A DNA stretch of 64,000 nucleotides from an uncultured Alphaproteobacteria bacterium (lineage in GTDB: Bacteria; Pseudomonadota; Alphaproteobacteria; Rs-D84), in assembly GCA_944392595.1 (NCBI GenBank), contig CALXXD010000001.1:67008-131007 (forward strand). The letters run 5' to 3'. Under the pieces are notes generated by a model, which saw only the letters and a program-made list of their open reading frames with translations, did no database searches and had not been told where the DNA came from. Position numbers and translations under genes: made by a program. Of this stretch, positions 44,144-51,572 are shown in pieces. The first letter of the stretch is position 1. Each line of letters opens with the position of its first letter.

Positions 44144-46405
44144 ATGAATCTGCTTATTGTTGAATCTCCGTCCAAGGCAAAAACCATTGAAAAATACCTG
44201 GGTGCTGGGTGGCGCGTTATTGCGTCGGTTGGACATGTACGTGATTTGGTTCCTGAAAACGGCAGTGTTGATACAGCGCATGATTTTGCTATGCGGTGGC
44301 AAATTATGCCGGGTAAAGAAAAACAAATTAAACAAATTACAGACGAATTAAAAAAAGCTGATGCTGTATATTTGGCATCCGACCCTGATCGCGAGGGCGA
44401 GGCCATCGCATGGCATATACTGGATATATTAAATTCCAAGCATGTTTTGGATGGCAAAAAAGTTTATCGTGTTGCTTTTCATGAAATTACAAAAAACGCT
44501 GTGATGGACGCAATTGCCCATCCACGTGAAATTGATAAAAATCTGGTTGATGCGTATCTGGTGCGGCGTGCGTTGGATTATTTAATTGGCTTTGGAATTT
44601 CACCATTATTGTGGCGGCGCAATCTGGGGCGCAGCGCGGGACGTGTTCAATCCGTTGCGGTTAAATTGGTTGTTGATCGCGAACGTGAAATTGAAAGTTT
44701 TAAACCTGTTGAATATTGGTCTGTGGGTGCAAAATGCAATCATAATGATGCGAAATTCAATGCGCAATTGTCAAAATTCGGTGATACAAAAATCGAAAAA
44801 ATGACAATAGAAAACAACGCGTATGTGCATGAAATCTTGGAAAAAATAGGCGAACCTGAAATTGGCGCGACTGTTTTTGATATTGATAAACGCAAAACAT
44901 CACGTCGCCCAACCCCGCCATTTACCACCAGTACTTTACAACAAGAAGCGGCGCGTAAATTATACTTTTCATCAAAGCGCACAATGGCAACCGCTCAAAA
45001 ATTATATGAACAAGGTTTGATTACTTATATGCGTACAGACGCAACAAATTTGTCGGCCGATGCGGTGACTGAAATTCGCGCGTATATTGCAAATAACTAT
45101 GGTGATGCGTTTGTGCCACAAAAACCAAATGTATATGTTACAAAATCTAAAAACGCCCAGGAAGCGCACGAGGCAATTCGTCCGACTCATTTTGATGGGA
45201 AAAAGCCGGAAATTACCGGGGATGAAGCACGTTTATATGATTTGATTTGGAAACGCACAATCGCGTGCCAGATGACAAATGCTGAATTCGACAGTGTGGC
45301 GGTTGATATTAAAACTGATAATAATGCGGCTGTTTTTCATGCCGTTGGTACAACGCGTACATTTGATGGATTTATGCGCGTTTATACAGAAGACAAAGAT
45401 GACGCAGATGATGTAAATGAAGCCAAATTGCCGCCGTTAAATGTTGGGGATAAAATTTCAATCACTGAAATTTTACCAGAACAACATTTTACACAACCAC
45501 CCGCACGATATACCGAGGCGTCACTGGTGAAAAAATTGGAAGAATTGGGAATCGGCCGTCCATCAACATACGCAACGATTATGAGTACCATTGTTGATAG
45601 AAAATATGTCGAACAAGACAAACAACGGCGTTTTCATCCAACGCCCGGTGGATGGGTGATTGCGGCATATTTATCAAAATATTTTAATGATTTGGTTGAT
45701 GTGAATTTTACTGCCAAAACAGAAGATACTTTGGATGATGTATCGAATGGGAAACGTGATAAATTGGACGCTTTGCGCGCATTCTGGACACCTACATCGG
45801 CAATGATTGATGGTGCGCACGATGTTAAAACGTCTGAAATAATCGGTACTATCAACGAAATTATGCATAATCACTTGTTCCCAGACGGCAATGATAAATG
45901 TCCGAAATGTGGTGGAAAATTGGGGATAAAATTATCAAAATACGGTGCATTTATTGGATGCGAAAATTATCCCAAATGCGATTATATCGCGCGGTTAAGT
46001 GACGCTGATGTTGTTGCATCTGATAATGAAAAAGAAGAAAAGCCACGCAATACATCTGTTGATTTGGGCGATGGGATTTCTTTCCGTGTTGGAAAATTTG
46101 GACCGTATGTAACAGACGGCAAAAAAAATGTTCCCGCAAAACAATATACGGCCGAAACAATCACTTTGGATGTGGCGCGTGATTTGTTGGAAAATGGAGT
46201 GAAAAAGGCCGAGCCAATTAATCTGGGCGAAAATCCTGTGACGGGAAAGCCTATATTTTACTATCCGACCGGGCGTTATGGCGCATACATTTCATCAAAT
46301 CGTGTTAATGTTTCGGTCAAAGATCAACCAAGTCTGGCCGAGGCTATCGATTTAATTAATAATAAAAAATCATCCACGCGTTTCAAAAAAGGTTCGCGTA
46401 AATAA
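44144..46405 (+). CDS. topA: DNA topoisomerase I
   Basis: 753 residues from the ATG at 44144, shorter than E. coli (865). The Toprim domain has LLIVESPSKAKTIEKYLG and LASDPDREGEAIAWHI. The catalytic tyrosine is in GLITYMRTDATNL. RRALDYLIGFGISPLLWRR and EAHEAIRPTHF are conserved. The C-terminus has one four-cysteine zinc finger (CPKCGGKLGIKL, GCENYPKCDY) plus a zinc-less repeat (GPYVTDGKKNVPAKQY and GRYGAYISSNRVN). It relaxes negative supercoils. It overlaps dnaG by one base. Confidence 0.96.
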   Translation: MNLLIVESPSKAKTIEKYLGAGWRVIASVGHVRDLVPENGSVDTAHDFAMRWQIMPGKEKQIKQITDELKKADAVYLASDPDREGEAIAWHILDILNSKHVLDGKKVYRVAFHEITKNAVMDAIAHPREIDKNLVDAYLVRRALDYLIGFGISPLLWRRNLGRSAGRVQSVAVKLVVDREREIESFKPVEYWSVGAKCNHNDAKFNAQLSKFGDTKIEKMTIENNAYVHEILEKIGEPEIGATVFDIDKRKTSRRPTPPFTTSTLQQEAARKLYFSSKRTMATAQKLYEQGLITYMRTDATNLSADAVTEIRAYIANNYGDAFVPQKPNVYVTKSKNAQEAHEAIRPTHFDGKKPEITGDEARLYDLIWKRTIACQMTNAEFDSVAVDIKTDNNAAVFHAVGTTRTFDGFMRVYTEDKDDADDVNEAKLPPLNVGDKISITEILPEQHFTQPPARYTEASLVKKLEELGIGRPSTYATIMSTIVDRKYVEQDKQRRFHPTPGGWVIAAYLSKYFNDLVDVNFTAKTEDTLDDVSNGKRDKLDALRAFWTPTSAMIDGAHDVKTSEIIGTINEIMHNHLFPDGNDKCPKCGGKLGIKLSKYGAFIGCENYPKCDYIARLSDADVVASDNEKEEKPRNTSVDLGDGISFRVGKFGPYVTDGKKNVPAKQYTAETITLDVARDLLENGVKKAEPINLGENPVTGKPIFYYPTGRYGAYISSNRVNVSVKDQPSLAEAIDLINNKKSSTRFKKGSRK

Positions 46406-48021
46406 TGACGAAATATGACCGCAATTTTACCGATGAACTGCGCACACGGTTATCAATCGTGGATATAGTCGGTCGCCGTGTGCCTTTGGTAAAAAAAGGT
46501 CAAAATTATTGGGGATGTTGTCCGTTTCATAATGAAAAAACACCAAGTTTTTCTGTGAATGAAGATAAAGGTTTTTACCATTGTTTTGGATGCGGGGAAC
46601 ATGGCGATATTATTTCATTTGTTATGAAATCTGAAAATGTGGATTTCAAAACTGCCATCACAGAATTGGCGGCCCAGGCCGGATTAAAAATGCCTGATTA
46701 TAAACCCAAACCCGCCGAACAGGTTGCACGCGAAGAATCTTATATACAAATTATGTCTGGGGCGTGCGATATATATCAAAAATTATTATTCGATGCGGTT
46801 GGTGCGAATGCGTTGGAATACGTGCGTCGGCGCGGTTTTTCTGATGATATGATAAAAAAATATCGTATTGGATATGCGCCAAAAAATAATGTTATCGCAA
46901 ATAAATTTGTAAATGTAAAACAAGATAATTTATTGGCAACCGGCATGTGTCGGCGTGGCGATTATGGTATGTATGATTTTTTTCGTGATAAATTAATGTT
47001 TCCGATTTTTAATGCACGCGGGCAAATTGTTGCTTTTTCAGGCCGCAGCCTGGACGGCAGCGAACCCAAATACATAAACACCACAGATACAGAATTATTT
47101 CATAAACGGCGGACTATATTCGGATTTAATTTTGCGCGCGATGCAATACACCGCGCAAATCGCAGTATTGTAGTCGAGGGTCAAATAGACGCCATTCAAA
47201 TGCAATGTAATGGTTTTCCTGAAACTGTTGCGCCATTGGGAACCGCTTTGACCGAAGATCATATTGCAATGTTATGCAAAGCAAATCGTAACATAGTATT
47301 TTGTTTTGATGGGGACGCGGCCGGACAAAAGGCCGCCGCCCGCGCGTGTGATATTGTTATGCCTTTTTTGCGCGATGTGTCCGATGTACGTTTTGCTTTT
47401 GTCACCGGTGGCAAAGACCCGGACGAGGTATTAAAATCATCTGGCGCGGACGCCATGCGTAAAATAATAGATGACGCAACACCACTGGTTGATTTTTTGT
47501 GGCATATTGCAAACGCCGGATTTAATGTATCCACACCGGGTGGGCGCAGTCAATCTGAAAAATTTATCAAACAAAAAACTGATAAAATTACCGATGCAAA
47601 TTTACGTGCTGAATACGAACAAGAATACAAGCAACGTATATTTAACAATTGGCATAAATGGAAAAAAAATTCACAAAATATCCCGCGCATCGATATGCCA
47701 ACAGTTGATGATATAACAAAAAATACTGTTATTTTTATCGTGAATAATTATCCGCAAATTGCGGAAAGATATGGTGATTTTTTGGCAACATTAAATATAA
47801 ATTTTGATGAAAATGCGCCTGATATAAATATGGATGAAAAAGCGGCTGAAAAATATATAGTATCGTTAAAGTTGCAAAAATGGCTGGAAACACTGCATAT
47901 ACAGAAAAAAGAATTAACGGCGAAATTATTAAATGGCGAAGATGTATCCGATAAAATTGATGATATAAATAAAAAAATTATTGATGCACAATCGCGAATC
48001 GATACATTAATTTCAATATAA
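46405..48021 (+). CDS. dnaG: DNA primase
   Basis: 538 residues, at the short end. The CHC2 zinc domain is GCCPFHNEKTPSFSVNEDKG then YHCFGCGEHGD. The Toprim core includes FSGRSLDGSEPKYINT, VVEGQIDAIQMQCNGF and IVFCFDGDAAGQKAAAR with acidic metal ligands. The C-terminal helicase-binding part is reduced and rich in Asn/Lys. It lays RNA primers at forks. rpoD, its frequent neighbour, is absent. Confidence 0.95.
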   Translation: MTKYDRNFTDELRTRLSIVDIVGRRVPLVKKGQNYWGCCPFHNEKTPSFSVNEDKGFYHCFGCGEHGDIISFVMKSENVDFKTAITELAAQAGLKMPDYKPKPAEQVAREESYIQIMSGACDIYQKLLFDAVGANALEYVRRRGFSDDMIKKYRIGYAPKNNVIANKFVNVKQDNLLATGMCRRGDYGMYDFFRDKLMFPIFNARGQIVAFSGRSLDGSEPKYINTTDTELFHKRRTIFGFNFARDAIHRANRSIVVEGQIDAIQMQCNGFPETVAPLGTALTEDHIAMLCKANRNIVFCFDGDAAGQKAAARACDIVMPFLRDVSDVRFAFVTGGKDPDEVLKSSGADAMRKIIDDATPLVDFLWHIANAGFNVSTPGGRSQSEKFIKQKTDKITDANLRAEYEQEYKQRIFNNWHKWKKNSQNIPRIDMPTVDDITKNTVIFIVNNYPQIAERYGDFLATLNINFDENAPDINMDEKAAEKYIVSLKLQKWLETLHIQKKELTAKLLNGEDVSDKIDDINKKIIDAQSRIDTLISI

Positions 48022-48047
48022 AAAGACCGGTTTTTACCGGTCTTTTT
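48020..48047. terminator. Bidirectional terminator between dnaG and ychF
   Basis: AAAAAGACCGGT / ACCGGTCTTTTT, a perfect 12-bp stem with loop TTTT. Confidence 0.88.
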
Positions 48048-48048
48048 A

Positions 48049-49128
48049 TTAATTATTGAACAAGAAATGACAAATATCGCCATCCTGCATGATATATTCT
48101 TTACCAACAAGCCGCATTTTGCCGGCTTCTTTTACCGCAACTTCGCCACCCAATTCAATAAAATCAGATGGTGAAATTATTTCGGCACGAATAAATCCAC
48201 GTTCAAAATCTGTATGAATTTTTCCGGCCGCCTGGGGCGCGGTCATACCACGTGTGATTGTCCATGCGTGTGCTTCTTTGGGCCCGACAGTATAAAATGT
48301 TTGCAGTCCCAATGTTGCGTAACCTGTGCGAATGATTTTGTCCAAACCTGATTCATTTAATCCCAAATCATTCAAAAACATTTTACGTTCATCAATATCT
48401 ACTATCTGGGCTATTTCCATCTCGATTTTTGACGAGATTACCAGTACAGGCGCATCTGCGCCATATTTATCGCGCACAGCGTCTGAATATTTGTTTCCGT
48501 TTGCGGCCGCGGATTCTTCCACATTGCAAACATAAATAACTGGTTTTGCGGTCAATAAATTAAAAGGTGTGGCATCAATATCCGACGCACGCGCAGGCAC
48601 GCCACGCGCCAAACCATCGCGAATTTGATTCGCATCCGCCAATAATTTTATTGCGACTTTATCCAAACCGTGCGCTTTCTTTTCAAGATTTTTAATTTGC
48701 TTATCCAGACTTTCCATATCCGCCAACATTAATTCTGTTTCAATGGTGTCTATATCGGACAAAGGGTCTATTTTCCCATTTACATGAACAATGTCATCGT
48801 TTTCAAAACAGCGCACAACATGAATAATCGCGTCAGTTGATAATATGTTGCCCAAGAATTTATTTCCCAATCCTTCGCCCGCAGATGCGCCCTTTACCAG
48901 ACCTGCAATATCAACAATTTCCAACTGGGTGGGGATTATTTTTTGCGATTTTGCAACATCCGCCAATTTATGCAGTGTTTCATCCGGCACAACAACACGG
49001 CCTGTGTTTGGCTCGATCGTACAAAATGGGTAATTTTGCGCGTCAGCCGCGGCACTTTGTGTCAAAGCGTTAAATAAAGTAGATTTACCAACATTTGGCA
49101 ATCCAACAATTCCACAATTGAATCCCAT
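48049..49128 (-). CDS. ychF: Ribosome-associated ATPase YchF (Ola1 family)
   Basis: 359 residues. G1 is GLPNVGKSTLFNALT, G3 is DIAGLVKGASAGEGLGNKFL, and the G4 equivalent NVEE (VIYVCNVEES) is the ATP-specific form. The C-terminal TGS domain ends with FERGFIRAEIISPSDFIELG and GKEYIMQDGDICHFLFNN. It binds ribosomes and ATP rather than GTP. pth and rplY, common neighbours, are absent. Confidence 0.96.
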   Translation of the reverse strand: MGFNCGIVGLPNVGKSTLFNALTQSAAADAQNYPFCTIEPNTGRVVVPDETLHKLADVAKSQKIIPTQLEIVDIAGLVKGASAGEGLGNKFLGNILSTDAIIHVVRCFENDDIVHVNGKIDPLSDIDTIETELMLADMESLDKQIKNLEKKAHGLDKVAIKLLADANQIRDGLARGVPARASDIDATPFNLLTAKPVIYVCNVEESAAANGNKYSDAVRDKYGADAPVLVISSKIEMEIAQIVDIDERKMFLNDLGLNESGLDKIIRTGYATLGLQTFYTVGPKEAHAWTITRGMTAPQAAGKIHTDFERGFIRAEIISPSDFIELGGEVAVKEAGKMRLVGKEYIMQDGDICHFLFNN

Positions 49129-49155
49129 TTTTATTTCCTTTATAATGCCAATAAT

Positions 49156-49836
49156 ATGTCATACATGTGGGACGAATTCAATATAAAAACCTTTGACGCG
49201 GAAACAGTGGTTTATCGCGATGGTGTGTATTGTCCCGAATTATCGACAATTGTTGGGACTGATTTTCGGGAAAATTATCCGCGCCCAATCCATATTATTT
49301 ATGTTGGCGAAATTACCGGTAATTGCCGGCTGGATATTAATATTTTTGTCGAAAATCAGCCGGTATTTTTATCGGCGAAAATAAAAAATAAAAAGCCGGC
49401 CTTTTTGAACATTTTTATCAAAAATGCCGGGAAAAATTCTGAATTTCGTGGTCATGTAATTATGCACAACGAAAATGATTTGAAATTCAATTGCAATGCG
49501 TTGCATACCGCACCAAATACAACAATTTTATTAAAAGCAAAATTAATCGCCGGTCGAAACAGTATTTCAAAATTAACGGGCACGGCAGAAATTGAAAAAA
49601 ATTGTAATGATGTAAATTCTGATATATCTTTTTGTGCGTTGGCCGATAAAACCGCACGAATTGAATTTATGCCGGCGCAACGTATATCCGCGGTGCCGGT
49701 ATCTGCTGAACACAGTGCATCTGTTTATCAACCGACCGTGCAACAAATAGAATATTTACGCGGCGCAGGATTATCCGGGGCCGAGGTTGATGATGCCATG
49801 CGGATGGCGTTTATGAATGATTTTTCGCTGTTTTAA
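49156..49836 (+). CDS. Orphan SufD/SufB-like protein, truncated
   Basis: 226 residues. The second half resembles the SufBD beta-helix core and C-terminus: NALHTAPNTTILLKAKLIAG, a repeated strand pattern, then SAEHSASVYQPTVQQIEYLR and GAGLSGAEVDDAMRMAFM, which line up with the (C/E)HGATVG...FYLRSRGI...A...AF end of SufD. The N-terminal helical domain of SufD is missing and the usual Cys/His ligands are mostly changed (an SAEHSA sequence is in place of CSHGAT). SufBCD assembles Fe-S clusters; no sufB, sufC or sufS is adjacent. It may be a reduced SufD whose partners lie elsewhere, or a repurposed paralogue. Confidence 0.6.
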   Translation: MSYMWDEFNIKTFDAETVVYRDGVYCPELSTIVGTDFRENYPRPIHIIYVGEITGNCRLDINIFVENQPVFLSAKIKNKKPAFLNIFIKNAGKNSEFRGHVIMHNENDLKFNCNALHTAPNTTILLKAKLIAGRNSISKLTGTAEIEKNCNDVNSDISFCALADKTARIEFMPAQRISAVPVSAEHSASVYQPTVQQIEYLRGAGLSGAEVDDAMRMAFMNDFSLF

Positions 49837-50759
49837 TCGCGTTCCTGGACTTTTGCCGGAATCATATCGGCAATCATCAAAGATTTTGTAGCGTTTTTTA
49901 ATTTATCTGTGCGATGTTTATTTAACATTTTTTCAACGCGCGCGTTAAATTTGGTAATTCTGTCGCGATAATATGCAATCCAACGACGCGCAAAACGCGC
50001 GGGTGTTTCACCCTGTCGTGCCGGGATATACGATATTGTTTTCATACATTTTTGCCAATCGTCGGGTGTTGCTGTTTTTTCTATTTCGTCCAGATAAGTA
50101 CTGACTGTATCAATCAATAATTTACCGCGGCTGTCTTTGATGTTGCCGCCAGCGGCCAAAAATGTTTTAATTCCGGCAAGTTGGGCGTATGCCTCGTCTT
50201 CTACCAGGGCATAACCAACCCAGCGCATTTTTTCATAAATATTATCCGCACCGCCGGTCGGCATTGTTTTGTCGTACGAATTATAACGTTGGAATATGGT
50301 ATATTTTTTATTTGATTTTTTGCGTTTTACAAAATTCAAAAATGAAAAATCAAATTTATAATGTCCTGCGGCCAATTCCCTGGATTTACGGTATGCATGC
50401 GTCAATTCGTGTGTCACCAATTCCGCCATCATTGGTCTGTCCAGATATGTTTTATCACCATCGACCCGAACCGGCATATTTACATTTAATTCCAGTTTGA
50501 TTTTTCCATTTTTTAATGAATTGCCGTTGTGAAAGGTGGCGTCCGCAAAACTTTGTGCGCCACCATCGTCATATTCCTGGGGGGATAATCTGTAAAAGCA
50601 AAACGCTATGCGTGACGCGTCGTCGCGGGCAAAACCAGACCCCAATCTCGCAGCATCACTGGACGGTAACATATATATCGTTTCGTATTTTTGCGATTTT
50701 TCAGAATTATATTTGTTTATGTATTTATCGATAACGGACAGTATTTCTGCGGTTTTCAT
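49833..50759 (-). CDS. Putative zinc metallopeptidase, cytosolic (HELTH motif)
   Basis: 308 residues with no signal peptide. A zinc-peptidase HExxH is in MAELVTHELTHAYRKSRELA near residue 118, and ALVEDEAYAQLAG about 75 residues later offers the third ligand Glu, as in gluzincins. The rest is basic and rich in Lys/Arg with no family I recognise. It converges on the SufD-like gene, overlapping by 4 bases. Function unknown; proteolysis is inferred only from the motif. Confidence 0.6.
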   Translation of the reverse strand: MKTAEILSVIDKYINKYNSEKSQKYETIYMLPSSDAARLGSGFARDDASRIAFCFYRLSPQEYDDGGAQSFADATFHNGNSLKNGKIKLELNVNMPVRVDGDKTYLDRPMMAELVTHELTHAYRKSRELAAGHYKFDFSFLNFVKRKKSNKKYTIFQRYNSYDKTMPTGGADNIYEKMRWVGYALVEDEAYAQLAGIKTFLAAGGNIKDSRGKLLIDTVSTYLDEIEKTATPDDWQKCMKTISYIPARQGETPARFARRWIAYYRDRITKFNARVEKMLNKHRTDKLKNATKSLMIADMIPAKVQERD

Positions 50760-50785
50760 GAAAAATTCCCCATAAAAAAAAGAAA

Positions 50786-50804
50786 AACCCCATGTTCAGG
50801 GGTT
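50786..50804 (-). terminator. Terminator of rpmJ
   Basis: AACCCC / GGGGTT stem; the minus strand continues TTTTTCTTTTTTTT. Confidence 0.75.
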
Positions 50805-50816
50805 ATTCATATATAA

Positions 50817-50951
50817 TTATTTTTTTCTGAAACCCTGTTTCGCCTTTAACTTTGGGTTATTTGGGTCAATCAGGATAACCTGTTTCCCACGGCGGATTTG
50901 TTTTACATTGCCGCGTTTTTTCCAGGCTTTTAATGAACTTAAAAACTTCAT
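50817..50951 (-). CDS. rpmJ: 50S ribosomal protein bL36, zinc-free type
   Basis: 44 residues starting MKFLSSLKAWKKRGNVKQIR and ending LKAKQGFRKK, with AAAGGA seven bases upstream of the start. The middle RRGKQVILIDPNNP matches the bL36 core (RRxGxVYVINKxNPRFKARQG). The C-type zinc ligands are absent, so it is the C-minus paralogue type common in alphaproteobacteria. It is monocistronic with its own terminator. Confidence 0.9.
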   Translation of the reverse strand: MKFLSSLKAWKKRGNVKQIRRGKQVILIDPNNPKLKAKQGFRKK

Positions 50952-51047
50952 GTCTTAATCCTTTGTTGTGTGGCTATTATAAACGGTTTTTATGAAAAAT
51001 CAAATAATAATATTAATTATTGTTGTTTTTATTGGGGCTGTTGGTAT

Positions 51048-51233
51048 TGTTGAAAGCTTTTTTGAACTTTTTATTAACAGTTTTTCAACAATTTTTTGTT
51101 GGATTTCTGTGGGTTGTATGTTTTGATGTTGAAAAACACTGGTGTTTAATAAACAGTTGAAAAAGACACAGTTTTCAACAATTTTAACAATTTTTTGAAA
51201 ATGCTTTTTATGCTTGTTGAAAACTGTTGAAAT
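51048..51233. repeat. Cluster of TGTTGAAAA-type repeats upstream of virB3-virB4
   Basis: Seven copies of (T/C/A)GTTGAAA in both orientations: 51048-51055, 51082-51090 (inverted), 51127-51135, 51155-51164, 51172-51180 (inverted), 51214-51223 and 51224-51233. GTTGAAAA at 51156 and TTTTCAAC at 51172 can pair. The 320-bp gap 50952-51272 holds only these repeats and a promoter; the most 3' copies overlap the -35 box. Confidence 0.7.
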
Positions 51234-51242
51234 TGTTATAAT
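51214..51242 (+). promoter_or_regulatory. Promoter of virB3-virB4
   Basis: TTGTTG (51214-51219), 17-base spacer, TATAAT (51237-51242). The spacer is made of two direct TGTTGAAA copies, so a repeat-binding protein would control it directly. Confidence 0.6.
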
Positions 51243-51272
51243 TTAACAAAAGCAGGGGGGATTAATCCAAAA

Positions 51273-51569
51273 ATGCGACAGCAAGTATTAAAAGCTTTGG
51301 CAAATCCAGCGCGTATTTTTTACGTGCCATATACGTTGGCCGTGATTAATTTTGCTGCGCAATTCATTGTTTTTATTATAGTTTTTTTGATTGATTTAAC
51401 GGTTAATGGTGCGGATGTAAAAACATCACCTTTGTATTTTTTGGTGTCTGTTATTGTTGTGCATGCAATATTGGCGTTTTATTCCAAGCGTGACCCCCAG
51501 TTGGGACAAATTATATCTGCGCAAATACAATTGTTGAAAAAAAAGATACCTGGAAGATTGGCGGCGTAA
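51273..51569 (+). CDS. virB3: Type IV secretion protein VirB3
   Basis: 98 residues. One or two hydrophobic segments (YTLAVINFAAQFIVFIIVFLI and YFLVSVIVVHAILAFY, about residues 22-43 and 52-68) and the family end KRDPQLGQIISAQIQ. VirB3 sits in the inner membrane and associates with VirB4 ATPase in DNA- and effector-translocating systems. The AGGGGGG ribosome site is at 51253-51260. It is 3 bases before virB4. No other virB gene is in the window. Confidence 0.85.
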   Translation: MRQQVLKALANPARIFYVPYTLAVINFAAQFIVFIIVFLIDLTVNGADVKTSPLYFLVSVIVVHAILAFYSKRDPQLGQIISAQIQLLKKKIPGRLAA

Positions 51570-51572
51570 AAT

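Noticed and set aside
51048-51272. DnaA-box cluster / replication origin
   Set aside because: The repeats read TGTTGAAAA, not TTATCCACA, and no dnaA, dnaN or hemE lies nearby. An origin-like role cannot be excluded but is not supported.
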